In this document: positions 53,377 to 63,100 of the stretch, piece by piece
Numbering within the stretch: the first letter of the stretch is position 1
Layout of the letters: each line of letters starts with the position of its first letter
From: Caballeronia telluris
Lineage (GTDB): Bacteria; Pseudomonadota; Gammaproteobacteria; Burkholderiales; Burkholderiaceae
Length of the DNA stretch: 64,000 bases
Direction of reading: 5' to 3'
Assembly (NCBI RefSeq): GCF_001544495.1
Contig: NZ_FCNZ02000006.1
Coordinates: forward strand, 62,001 to 126,000
The notes under the pieces: model-generated
Seen by the model: the letters and a program-made list of their open reading frames with translations, nothing else
Told to the model about the DNA's origin: nothing
Database searches by the model: none
Position numbers and translations under genes: made by a program

Positions 53377-53763
53377 ATGAGCGAGCTGGACCTGAGCACT
53401 ATCTATCGGCGCTACCTCGATTGCCTGAACAAGCGCGATTGGGCGTCGCTCGGTCAGTTTGTCGAGGACGACGTCGGTCACAACGGCCGGCCGATCGGTC
53501 TGTCAGGCTATCGTGACATGCTGGAAAAGGATGTTTTCGACATCCCCGACTTGCGCTTCGAAATCGAATTGCTCGCGAACCAACCGCCTGTGCTCGCGAG
53601 CCGTCTGCGGTTCGACTGCACGCCCCGACACAATTTCCTCGGATTGCGAATCGACGGCAAACGGATCGCCTTCGCGGAAAATGTGTTCTATCTGTTTCGC
53701 GGCGCAAAGATCGCGCAGGTTTGGTCGGTAATCGACAAGGCCGCGATCGAAGCGCAATTATAG
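53377..53763 (+). CDS. SnoaL-like ester cyclase/NTF2-fold protein
   Basis: A 128-residue NTF2-fold protein: STIYRRYLDCLNKRDWASLGQFVEDDVGHNG at the start is the SnoaL/ester cyclase pattern. It may be a small cyclase or a binding protein. GGAGACGAGC precedes the ATG. The 340-base gap to the acyltransferase gene upstream on the other strand holds promoter DNA but no gene. Confidence 0.75.
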   Translation: MSELDLSTIYRRYLDCLNKRDWASLGQFVEDDVGHNGRPIGLSGYRDMLEKDVFDIPDLRFEIELLANQPPVLASRLRFDCTPRHNFLGLRIDGKRIAFAENVFYLFRGAKIAQVWSVIDKAAIEAQL

Positions 53764-53791
53764 TCTGTCGCGTCGTGCTCAACCGTCGCGC

Positions 53792-54235
53792 TCAACCGCT
53801 TGCGATAAGCGAAGCACGCGGACGCTGCGGCACACCGTCCCTTGTGAGCGCTGCGAGCGTGAGGATGCTGCTGCACAGTTCGCGCAACGGCACGGGCTTC
53901 ACCAGAAAATTCCACACGCGCAGGCGCATCGCCCAGATCGCGATCGACATCGAATTGCGTCCCGCGATCACGAGGACCGGCAGCGCCGGATGCTCGCGAC
54001 GCACGCGCGTGAGCGCATCGATGCCCTGCGCGCTCGGCTCGTCGAACTCGAAACAGACGAATGCCGGCCTACGGCTCGCTATCGCGTTCGACACGTCCTC
54101 CGGATCGTCGACGAAGTGAATGTCGAATGCGCCGTCGAGCGTTTCGGCGAGCGACGCTTCAGCGTGACGCGTCAGGTCCACCCACACGAAACCATAGTAC
54201 GGCGATGCACTCGCTGGATCGAACGAATGTGACAT
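53792..54235 (-). CDS. Stand-alone receiver-like protein
   Basis: A 147-residue CheY-like protein. AFVCFEFDEPSAQGIDALTRV and ALPVLVIAGRNS match beta-strands 3 and 4, and FLVKP keeps the conserved Lys. The N-terminal acidic pair is weak (FVWVDLT), and the phosphoacceptor position reads FEFDEP, so phosphorylation is uncertain. There is no output domain and no kinase nearby. GGAGGACATCGCTC precedes ATG 54235. Confidence 0.65.
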   Translation of the reverse strand: MSHSFDPASASPYYGFVWVDLTRHAEASLAETLDGAFDIHFVDDPEDVSNAIASRRPAFVCFEFDEPSAQGIDALTRVRREHPALPVLVIAGRNSMSIAIWAMRLRVWNFLVKPVPLRELCSSILTLAALTRDGVPQRPRASLIASG

Positions 54236-54427
54236 GAGCGATGTCCTCCGGGCGTTCACGCAGACTTGCCATGCCCGTACTCTGGGCGATCCGGCGCCGG
54301 CGAAACACCCCGCTTGGGACGGGGCGAAGCCCCTGCAGGCGAAGGGAGCCGGATGAGGTATCGTGTGATGTGAACCTTGCAGCAAGCGCAAGATCGCAGA
54401 ACATCATTTCGATTTCACCTCACCGCC

Positions 54428-55060
54428 ATGACCATCGCCCTGCACACCTGGAACACGCCGAACGGCCGCAAGATCAGCGTCGCGCTCGAAGAAATGGAAC
54501 TGCCGTACATGGTCAAAACCGTGAACATCTCGAAGGGCGAGCAACACGCGCCCGAGTTCCTGCGCATCAGTCCGAACAACCGCATTCCCGCGATCGTCGA
54601 TCCGAACGGCCCCGACGGTCAGCCGATCAGCGTCTTCGAATCGGGCGCGATCCTGCTCTATCTCGGCGAGAAGACCGGCAGGTTCCTGCCAGCGAGCCTG
54701 CGCGAGCGCGTGCCTGTGCTCGAATGGCTGATGTGGCAAATGGGCGGCTTCGGTCCGATGCCGGGACAGGTGCATCACTTCCGCCTGGTCGAAGCGGAAA
54801 GCGACCGGCGCTACGGCCTCAAACGCTATTCGGACGAAACGCGCCGCCTTTATGGCGTGCTCGACCGCCGTCTCGCGGAAGTGGAATACGTGGCGGGCGC
54901 GCTGTCGGTGGCCGATTTCGCGATTCTCGGCTGGGCGTGGCGCCACGAGCGCCATCAGGTTTCGCTCGACGATTTCCCGAACGTGAAGCGCTGGTACGAG
55001 GCGCTGTTCGCGCGCCCCGGCGTGCAGCGCGGCTTCGACGTCAAGCTCGACGACGCCTGA
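54428..55060 (+). CDS. Glutathione S-transferase, YfcG/Ure2-like
   Basis: A 210-residue GST with the N-terminal thioredoxin-like domain TPNGRKISVALEEMELPY, ISKGEQ and ISPNNRIPAIVD, all typical of the YfcG/YghU disulfide reductase group. The C-terminal domain ends with VADFAILGWAWRHER. It is probably a glutathione-dependent disulfide reductase. It converges on tssJ with 30 bases between stops and is not part of the T6SS operon. Confidence 0.87.
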   Translation: MTIALHTWNTPNGRKISVALEEMELPYMVKTVNISKGEQHAPEFLRISPNNRIPAIVDPNGPDGQPISVFESGAILLYLGEKTGRFLPASLRERVPVLEWLMWQMGGFGPMPGQVHHFRLVEAESDRRYGLKRYSDETRRLYGVLDRRLAEVEYVAGALSVADFAILGWAWRHERHQVSLDDFPNVKRWYEALFARPGVQRGFDVKLDDA

Positions 55061-55090
55061 CCGTAAGCCTTCGTTCGCCGGCGTTAGCGC

Positions 55091-55624
55091 TCAACGCGCC
55101 GGACGCGTGCGCGGCACATCGGCGACGGCCACTAGTTCGCGATCGACGAGATCGAACTTCAACGGCTTGTCGGCCGGCATCGACTTCTTCGCAATCACGC
55201 GACGCCAGTCATGCTCGCTTCGCACGTCCCGGAAGAACGCGACGATCGCCACGTATTCGGTGTCCGCGCGCATCGGTTGCGAGACGCTCGCCGCGCTTCC
55301 CGGATTGACGACGACGCCCGCGCTGTCCTGCAAATCGGCGCCGAGCACCACGCGATCGTTCTTGAGGAGATCGTCGTAGGAAGCGGCATCGAAGGATTTG
55401 CGGTCCTTCAACTGATAAACCCGCACCGCCACCGACACGGGACGATCCGCCTCATCCGGATTGAGCGACGCGCGCGCGGTGAGATCGAGGTTCAGTGTCT
55501 TGACCTGCTTGTAGAACACCGCCTGATAAGCGTCCGACGTCGTATCGGACACCGATTGCCAGGCGCCGCATGCGCTCAGGATCAGGCTCGCGGCGATGGT
55601 CGTGACTAGTGAAACTGCTCGCAT
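55091..55624 (-). CDS. tssJ: T6SS outer-membrane lipoprotein TssJ
   Basis: A 177-residue lipoprotein with lipobox LSAC19. VAVRVYQLKDRKSF, and the loop before KKSMPADKPLKFDL are TssJ features. It anchors the TssJLM membrane complex by binding the periplasmic end of TssM. It is the last gene of the leftward T6SS operon, 12 bases after tssG. Confidence 0.9.
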   Translation of the reverse strand: MRAVSLVTTIAASLILSACGAWQSVSDTTSDAYQAVFYKQVKTLNLDLTARASLNPDEADRPVSVAVRVYQLKDRKSFDAASYDDLLKNDRVVLGADLQDSAGVVVNPGSAASVSQPMRADTEYVAIVAFFRDVRSEHDWRRVIAKKSMPADKPLKFDLVDRELVAVADVPRTRPAR

Positions 55625-55636
55625 GCAAACTCCAGT

Positions 55637-56719
55637 TTATGCAGGGTGGCCGGACACGGCGCGTCTCGCGGCCGTCGGCGTGGGAATCGCCTCGTATCGG
55701 CCGAGCGGGATCGTGATGACGCGATTGCCGACGGGTTTCAACAACGTCGTCCAGGCAAGCCGTGCGCCGGGCGCGCTTTCTTCGCGCGTGCCGCCAAGCC
55801 TCAACAACGGCGCAATCGCCGCCGACACTTCCATGCGCACCACCACGTCCGCCTTCGTTCCGAGATACACGCGCAGCAGGCTCATCATTTCGCGATAATG
55901 CGGCGCGCCGGGCAAGAGCCCTTGCGCCTGCGCGGCCGTCGCGGGCGACAGCGTGACGCGCACCGCGCCGCCGCGATCGATAACACGCCGTCCGAGCACA
56001 TGTCCGCGACTCAAACCCGCTTCGTCCGAGGAATGCGCGCCCGAGCCCAGCCGAGGCCGATCGTCGACGTGAACCCACACCGGAAAGCGCTCGTCGACCT
56101 TCACGCCCGCGCCCGGCACCGCCAGCGCGACGATCCCCGCGAGCCCCTCCGCCGTGCGCGTGCGTTGCGTGAGCAGTCCGAGCAAGCCGAGCACGCGCAC
56201 GGACGGCAGTCCGGCGCCTTCGGCCTTGTCGCCGAGACCGAAGCCCGCAAGACACAGCAGATTGCGCGACATCGGATCATTGCCGCCGCGCTCGAAGCCC
56301 GCCGCATAACGGTACTTGCGCCACGCGCGATAAAAAAGCGTCGCGATCCGGTGATTGAACACGTCGAGAAAGGCCATGACCTCCTCGTGCCCTTCGCGCC
56401 GCAACACGATGTCGTCGATCAGATGCGGCGGCATCGCCGCGTTCACGCCGTACAGCCCGAGAAACGTCGTGCGAACCGATGGCGGGCGATGGGGCCGCTC
56501 ATCGTCGTATTCGACTGCCGCGAGTTCGGTGCCCGGAAAGCCCACCTTCGGGAATGGCCGGAAGCGCACGGGCTCGCCGGCGGGCGTATCGCGTGTGCCG
56601 AGACCGTCGCGCTGCGGCGCGATGCGTTCGAGCAACTGACAGAGCTGGAAGAAGTTCATCCGCGACGCGCGCGCGAACACGAGCGGCGCGATGCCGTCGA
56701 TCGTTTTGGGCGCGTTCAT
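55637..56719 (-). CDS. tssG: T6SS baseplate protein TssG
   Basis: A 360-residue baseplate subunit with MNFFQLCQLLERIAP, VRFRPFPKVGFPGTEL, NFGLYG-type FLGLYGVNAAMPPHLID and FNHRIATLFYRAWRKYRY. It forms the baseplate wedge with TssF. Its ATG overlaps the tssF stop (ATGA), so the two are translated together. Confidence 0.92.
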   Translation of the reverse strand: MNAPKTIDGIAPLVFARASRMNFFQLCQLLERIAPQRDGLGTRDTPAGEPVRFRPFPKVGFPGTELAAVEYDDERPHRPPSVRTTFLGLYGVNAAMPPHLIDDIVLRREGHEEVMAFLDVFNHRIATLFYRAWRKYRYAAGFERGGNDPMSRNLLCLAGFGLGDKAEGAGLPSVRVLGLLGLLTQRTRTAEGLAGIVALAVPGAGVKVDERFPVWVHVDDRPRLGSGAHSSDEAGLSRGHVLGRRVIDRGGAVRVTLSPATAAQAQGLLPGAPHYREMMSLLRVYLGTKADVVVRMEVSAAIAPLLRLGGTREESAPGARLAWTTLLKPVGNRVITIPLGRYEAIPTPTAARRAVSGHPA

Positions 56720-58491
56720 AGCGGCGAGCGCTCCGCGTGGCTCGCTGCCCATTCGACGCGCTCGCCGGTCGGCAGGCTCACGATCGTCAGTTGCGTGAAG
56801 AGGTTGATCTCGGCGTAGAGCGCGAAGAACCGATGCAGCAGTTCGCCGAACAGATAGACATCGCCCTCGCCCGCGAACGCGTGACTGTCGAGCGTCACTT
56901 CGATCAGCACGCCGCGTTCGACGCCTCCGCGGATCACGCGACGCGACAGCTTCTGCGCGACGTGCTGAATGCCGGCGAGACGGCGGCGGTTCATCTCGTC
57001 GTTCGTCCAGTCGTAGAGCGCGAGCGCGCCGCGCAAGACTTCGGCGTCCATCAGCGACAGAAAGTTCGGCGCGAGATGCGACAGCACGCGCCACTGGAAA
57101 CGATCGTTGAGAGGCGGATAGACCGGCAGCGTCGGCGCGGTGAGATTGCGCACCTGCGCGACGTTCGGCGCGCTTTCCACCAGATCGTCGATGCTCGCCT
57201 CGCGCAGACCCTTGCGCGGCAGCATGCCGTTCGTGCCCGTCACGCGCAGCGACAGCGTTTCCTCGGGCAGGTCCTGCATCGCTTCCCACGCGTGGCCGCC
57301 GAGGATGATCCACGTATCGAAGAGCCCCTTGGCGCCCTGCCGCACGCGTGTGTGAAAGTACCGTTCCGGCGCTTCGTGACGCAGCATGCCGCCGCGATGC
57401 CGGAACGTCGAAAACGGCACGTATTCGAAGCGCTCGGCGGTTTCGTGATCGAACGAATCGACGGCTTCCACCGAATACGTCTCGACGAAACTGCCGTGAT
57501 GATGCATCGGCTTCACGCGATACTCGGTGTCGTGATGATTGATGCGCACCGGTTCGGCGTCGAGTTCGAACAGGTTGATGATCGGCGTGCAGAAGAGCCG
57601 CACGTTCGCCGCCGTGAAGCGCAGGTCGGCCGGATAGCTCTCCTTCAGCAGCACTTCGACCTCGAAGCTCCACGCATCGACGGGCAACGCATCGATGCTC
57701 AGGCCACGCAGATCGACAAACAGGAACTTCTCGCGAAACGTGAAGTATTCGAGCAGCAACTGATAGCCGGAAAACGCGACGTCGGCCTTGGGCCACAAAC
57801 GTTCGTCGGCCGCGAAACCGGCCGCTTCCAGCCGCGCGTTGTCGATAACCGTAGCCGCGCCGTCGCGCACGCCGGGAATGCGCCAGGAGACGGACTGCAC
57901 CTGCCACGTCAGCGCGAGATGCAGGGCGAACGCAACCGGCAGATCGGCGTTCAGATACAGCCGGATGCGCGACAGATCGAGCGATTCGCGACGCGCCGAG
58001 CGGTCGATTTCGAAGCTCATGCGGATGACCGAGCGCCCGTCGTGACGCACGGACGGCGCGGCATCGGTCAGGCGGATCGGCATCAGCGTGACGGATTGCG
58101 TCGTCCGGTAGAGGCACTGAACGCCGCTCGCGCCCACTCTGCCGGAACGCACGGATAGACCGGCGGGCACGATCTCGGTCTGCTGCAAAGTCTCGAGCGC
58201 GGGCGTCATTTCGAGGATCGACAGCGACGGAATCATGCGCAGATAGTGCGGCCAAAGCAGGCTGACGAGCCCTTCGGTCAGCTCGGGCAATTCGTCGTCG
58301 AGCTTCTGGCGCACTCGTCCCGTGAGGAACGCGAAGCCCTCGAAGAGGCGCTCGACATACGGATCGCGATCGCCGACGCGATCCATGTTCAGCATGCGCG
58401 CGCGGTCCGGATGCGTCTCGGCGAATTCCTTGCCGGCCTCGCTCAGATAGCGCATCTCGGCTTCGTAGTAGCGCAGGATGGAATCGTCCAT
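56716..58491 (-). CDS. tssF: T6SS baseplate protein TssF
   Basis: A 591-residue subunit starting LRYYEAEMRYLSEAGKEFAETHPDRARML, with VERLFEGFAFLTGRVRQKLDDELPELTEGL, both invariant in the family. The middle carries YRTTQSVTLMPIRL and the end INLFTQLTIVSLPTGE. It forms the wedge of the baseplate with TssG. It follows tssA by 17 bases. Confidence 0.93.
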   Translation of the reverse strand: MDDSILRYYEAEMRYLSEAGKEFAETHPDRARMLNMDRVGDRDPYVERLFEGFAFLTGRVRQKLDDELPELTEGLVSLLWPHYLRMIPSLSILEMTPALETLQQTEIVPAGLSVRSGRVGASGVQCLYRTTQSVTLMPIRLTDAAPSVRHDGRSVIRMSFEIDRSARRESLDLSRIRLYLNADLPVAFALHLALTWQVQSVSWRIPGVRDGAATVIDNARLEAAGFAADERLWPKADVAFSGYQLLLEYFTFREKFLFVDLRGLSIDALPVDAWSFEVEVLLKESYPADLRFTAANVRLFCTPIINLFELDAEPVRINHHDTEYRVKPMHHHGSFVETYSVEAVDSFDHETAERFEYVPFSTFRHRGGMLRHEAPERYFHTRVRQGAKGLFDTWIILGGHAWEAMQDLPEETLSLRVTGTNGMLPRKGLREASIDDLVESAPNVAQVRNLTAPTLPVYPPLNDRFQWRVLSHLAPNFLSLMDAEVLRGALALYDWTNDEMNRRRLAGIQHVAQKLSRRVIRGGVERGVLIEVTLDSHAFAGEGDVYLFGELLHRFFALYAEINLFTQLTIVSLPTGERVEWAASHAERSPL

Positions 58492-58508
58492 GATGGTTTC
58501 TTCTTCGA

Positions 58509-60107
58509 TTACAGCGCCACGGCGCGCGCGGGATCGAGCACGGTCAGTTCGCCCTGCAACTGTTCGGCGCGGCGGGTGAGCGCGGGTTTGTCGGCATCTT
58601 TACGCGTCATCGCGGCCTTCAGCACGCGCAGCAGGTGATGTTTCACCTCGAAGGTCAACGCCGGTTCCCAGCGCGCGAGGCCGAAGTGACCGGTCGAGTC
58701 GTTCAGGTCGGTCAGCAGATGCAGCGCGATGTCGGGCTTGCCGCCGTGGTCGGCGACGCGCGCCATCAGCCAGCGCTGCAAGAACCGCTGCCGATCCGAC
58801 TGGATGCCGGGCAGCGTCGCGAGCCACGCGTAGGCTGCATCAAGCCCCTGGCTCGCGAGAAGATCGCGCGCCTGCGCCTCCATCTCGACCCAGCCGTTCG
58901 CACCGTCTTCGTCGCCCGACACCGGCAGCGGCGCGAGCGTCTCGCCCGCTTCCAGATCGCGCACCACGGCGTGACGCGCGATCCAGTCCAGCGTGGTGTC
59001 GTCGGCGAAAGGCGTGCCGTCGCTGTACGCAAGGCGTTCGATGCCGTTCAGGCGTTCGAGCAGCAGCGCGAAATCGGTGCGCAGCACGTCGCGCCATTCG
59101 GTGTACGGCCCGCCCGCGTGATCGAGCGCGGTGTGCTGGAAGAATTGCAGGTCGAACCAGAGATGATTCGCGCCCTCGGTGAACGCGCCCTCGACGCGCT
59201 CCAGCAACTCGTGCCACTGCTTTTGCAGCACGAGGCGCCGAAACTGCTGCCGCAGCTCGGCGCGCGGCGGGGGCAGACGGGTACGCGATTGAGCATCGGC
59301 GGGCGGCAGATCGTGGACGGTATCCCAGCGCACGCAGCGAACCAGACGCGCGGCCGGCAGATAGCCGTTTTCCTGCGCGCGCAGATACAGCGCCATCGTG
59401 CGCGTCTGGTCGAGCAGATCGCGTGACGAGGCGATCGGCGCCGCGCCGCCTTGCGCGCTCGAAAGCGGCGCGGCGGGCGCGCTCGACGACGGCTGCACCG
59501 GCTGCGTATCCGACTCAAAGCGCGAAATGAGCGGCTGAAGGTTCGGACGCGCGGCTTCGGTCCACTCGCTCGTGCGGGTGACGAGCAGATTCAGCGCCGC
59601 CATCGCGCGTTCGAGATCGGCGGGCGCGAACGACGCGTGCGAATCGCCCGAAGCGTTTGCATCGACGCCCGCCAGCTGATCGATCATGCGCGACGTCGCG
59701 AGCCAGTCGAGCGCGCCCTTCTTCGCTTCCGGACGCGCGGGCAGCAACGCCTCGCCAAAGCGCTCGACGAGCGCGGCGGTCAGTTCGAGGCCATCGGCGA
59801 AACCCGCCGTTCCGTCCTGCCGAAGCCGCGCGAACGCGTAGTAAGCGGCGAGCCGCAAATCCTTGCCGGTCTCCTTGAGCAACTGCTCGCAGGAGCGCGC
59901 GACCAGCGCATCGTCGATGCCGGAGAGCTTCGCGAGTTCGTCCTTGATCGCGAAGAACGCGTCTTCGTAGCCCGGATCGCGGCCGATGCCGCCCGCGCCG
60001 GGAAGCGGCTCCAGCCATGCGGACCACGAGCCGATGCGCTCGCGCATCAGATCGTCCGGATCGCGCGCGCCGAACAGTGACTTGAGAAAAGTGGAGAAAA
60101 GATTCAT
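58509..60107 (-). CDS. tssA: T6SS cap/baseplate-associated protein TssA
   Basis: A 532-residue protein of the longer TssA class with an N-terminal ImpA domain (WSAWLEPLPGAGGIGRDPGYEDAFFAIKDELAK) and a C-terminal VasJ-like region. TssA guides baseplate and tail assembly. Its start overlaps the tssM stop by 4 bases, so translation is coupled. A low-complexity Ala/Ser/Pro linker lies near residues 200-230. Confidence 0.85.
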   Translation of the reverse strand: MNLFSTFLKSLFGARDPDDLMRERIGSWSAWLEPLPGAGGIGRDPGYEDAFFAIKDELAKLSGIDDALVARSCEQLLKETGKDLRLAAYYAFARLRQDGTAGFADGLELTAALVERFGEALLPARPEAKKGALDWLATSRMIDQLAGVDANASGDSHASFAPADLERAMAALNLLVTRTSEWTEAARPNLQPLISRFESDTQPVQPSSSAPAAPLSSAQGGAAPIASSRDLLDQTRTMALYLRAQENGYLPAARLVRCVRWDTVHDLPPADAQSRTRLPPPRAELRQQFRRLVLQKQWHELLERVEGAFTEGANHLWFDLQFFQHTALDHAGGPYTEWRDVLRTDFALLLERLNGIERLAYSDGTPFADDTTLDWIARHAVVRDLEAGETLAPLPVSGDEDGANGWVEMEAQARDLLASQGLDAAYAWLATLPGIQSDRQRFLQRWLMARVADHGGKPDIALHLLTDLNDSTGHFGLARWEPALTFEVKHHLLRVLKAAMTRKDADKPALTRRAEQLQGELTVLDPARAVAL

Positions 60108-63100
60108 TCGAACTCCGGCGCGGCGTTACGCGGCAAGGGCATTGCGGCATGCTTCGCCGCTTCGATTGCCGCTGGGGGCAGCGGCGGCGGATTGGGCCCT
60201 TGACCCGGCGCGCCCTTCGCGACGGCGCCGCTCAGGAAGATGCGCGACGGCAAGGTGAAGTGGCGCAGTTGCAGCGCGTCGAGCGGACCGGCGCCCGCTT
60301 CGCTGCGCAACTGCACCTGCAACGCGAGCGGCTTTTGCGGCGCGCGCGGCGGCGTTTCATCTCTGGAAGTCGCGCGGCTGCTCGACGCCGGATTCGCCTC
60401 CGCGACGGACACGATCGTCGCCGCCGCGTCCGCGCTCCAGTCGTCCTTGACGTTGCGCGGATGCGGCGGCGCGGCCGGTGCGCTCGCCGGCTGCCTCGCC
60501 TTCGCACGCTCCTCCTGAACCACGGACGATGCGCCCGGCGTCCACCTGAGCACGTAACGCGCGCCATCCTGCTGCGTGACGACCGCGCGTTCGAGCAACC
60601 GGATCAGGCCGAAGCGCCCCGCGAAATCGAGGTCCGAGCGAACGCCCGCGTTTTCCGTCTGCCATTCGACGTGCGCGTTGTTCTCCAGCGCATCGCCCGG
60701 CCAGATGAATGGCGTCCACTCTTCCTTCTGGTTGAAGTAATGCAGTTCGCGGCCCGAGAGTTTGAACTTCATGTCGGTGATGCCGGGCGTCGAGACCGCG
60801 CGCAACTCGTAGCGCACGCCCGCGTCGCCGTTCGGAAACAGCACGTGCGACACGCGCGTGAGGCGATTGAGCGCGCGCACGAATTCGGGATCGACGGCCA
60901 GCGTGTTTCGCGTCGCGCCCTGGGCGACGACCCACTGGTCGCCCTGGCGCTCCAGAATGCCGGCGAGCTGCGTCGCGACGAACTGCGCGATCACACCGCT
61001 GTCCGCGCGCAGGAAGCGCGCCATTTCGGGCAGCGACGCGTCGTTGTCCGAATCCGCGAACGGATAGCGGCCGCCGAACGACCTGTTCCAGGCCGCGACC
61101 ACCGATGCGCGCCACGTCTCGTTCAAACTCGCCGATGCAGGCTTCAGCACGACGTCCCAGGTCTGGTCGAGCGGACGCTGGAAGAGCGCATCGCCGAGAC
61201 CCGCCCATTGTTCGCCGAGACTTGCCGCGACGCGGCTCGCGTAGTCGCGGCTGTCGCCGAGATCGGACGTCTTGCCTTGCAGGATCGCCTGCGCCGCAGT
61301 GCGCGACATCGCGTCGGGATCGGGACTCGTCATGATCTGCTGGAGCTTCAGACGCACCGCCGTGACGCGTTCGAGATAGCGCGGCAGGCTCAGGTCCTGA
61401 GCCGTGCTCGCCTTCGACGGGTCGCTGCCGGTCAGACGCAACAGCGGACCGAACGCGCCAGCAAGCGGCGCTTCGGGCGGCGGCGGCGGCGCTTTGGATG
61501 GATCGTCCTTCTCGCCGCCTTTGAGCAGATCGCGCGCTTTGGAGACGAGCGTGTCCGACAGCGAGCGACCCGTGGCGCCCGCGTTCGCCTGATAGACGAT
61601 CATCTTGAACAGCGCCGACAACGGCGAGCGTTGCGGATCGGCGTAGAGGTTCAACTGATCGACCGTGCCCGAGAGCGACGTGTCCGGCTGCCAGCGCACG
61701 CTGTTCAGGAACTGCTGCCAATTGCGGGCGTAGTCGGCGAAATAGCGCTGGCGCAGCGCATCTTTCAGCGACGCGGCTGATGTCGCCGATGTGACCGTGG
61801 ATGCGTCCGAGAGCACCCAGTCGCCGGCGACCGAGCGTTGCTCGTCGGCATCGTCGATCGCGCGGCCGATGCGTTCGTCCCACGCCGCGCGCGTGTAGAC
61901 GCCCGGAAGCGTTTCCTTCGTCATGAATAGACCGCGACTCGTGGCGGCCCCGGACGAGCCTTCCTGCGCGGCATCGCCCAGGAGCGTTTGCAGCGATACC
62001 GGCGGGTACTTGCTGCGGTTCTCGTCGAGGATCTGCTCGTAGACGGTGTCGGTCGAGTTCTGCAAGCCCACTACGCTGACGAGCGTCTGGCGCGCGGTGC
62101 TGACGAGCGTCGCGTCGGGTGCCATTGCGAGCGCCGCGCCGTGCTGCGCGAGGTGATTCGCGTGGAAGGTGATGAGACGCTGCGTGAGGTCGCGCCAGCC
62201 GCCCGGGGTCACTGGCGATGAATCGGGGCGCGCGGGCTGCGCTGTTTCGAGTAGCGCGGGAATCAGGAATCGGGTGTCAGTGTGCTGCGGGTTGGCGAGC
62301 ATCAGGTAGGTCTTGAGCGTGCTGTAGGCGCGTTTTGTCTGCGCGTCGCCGCCGCTTGCGAGTTCCTGGTCGGTCAGTGCGCTGAGTTGCCGGAGGTCGG
62401 CTTCGAGTTTTGCGCGGATGGGTTGGGTCAGGATGCGGTTGCTCGCCGTGGCGTAGGTGGGCCATAGGGCGGTGAGCAACGCGGCGTCGTGGTTTAGGCC
62501 GAAACGGGCGTACCAGGGGGCGCCTTCGTGTTGGCGGGTTTCGAGGGTGTCGAGGTGTTTTTGGAGGGCGTCGAGGGTCTGGGCGGCTTGGGTGGGATCG
62601 AGCGCCGCTGTCGCGCTGAGCGCGAGATTCGCAGCCGCCTCAATGCCGGTTCGGTTCACCACCCCGGACAGGATCGTGCCGATGAGCGACAAGGCGGCAA
62701 GCGTTGTGACGGCCCAGGCGACCGAGGTCGACGGTGAGAAGCCGACGCGCCGGCCACGGACGTGGCGGCTGTGTTCGGCAACCGTTTGCCAGGTCGCAAG
62801 CGCGCGCGCGCGTGAATCCTCATGCTTCGCAGCAGTGTCGGCGCCTTGCGAACTGAACAGCGGCGCAAACAGGATGCCGAACACGGCTGTTCGACTTGCG
62901 CGACCGTTATTCAGGCGCATGACGAGTGCGGAGAGCGCATCGGTACGATGCGTCACATGTCGCGAGACTTGGGCGAGACAGCGCTCGTTGATATTCGGCA
63001 CCAGCCTCTGCACGCTTAGATCTGCGAGTCGTCGCGACACGCTCTCCAGCGACAGTCGCATTTGCGCGCTGTCGATACCACGCGTCGACCACGTGATGGC

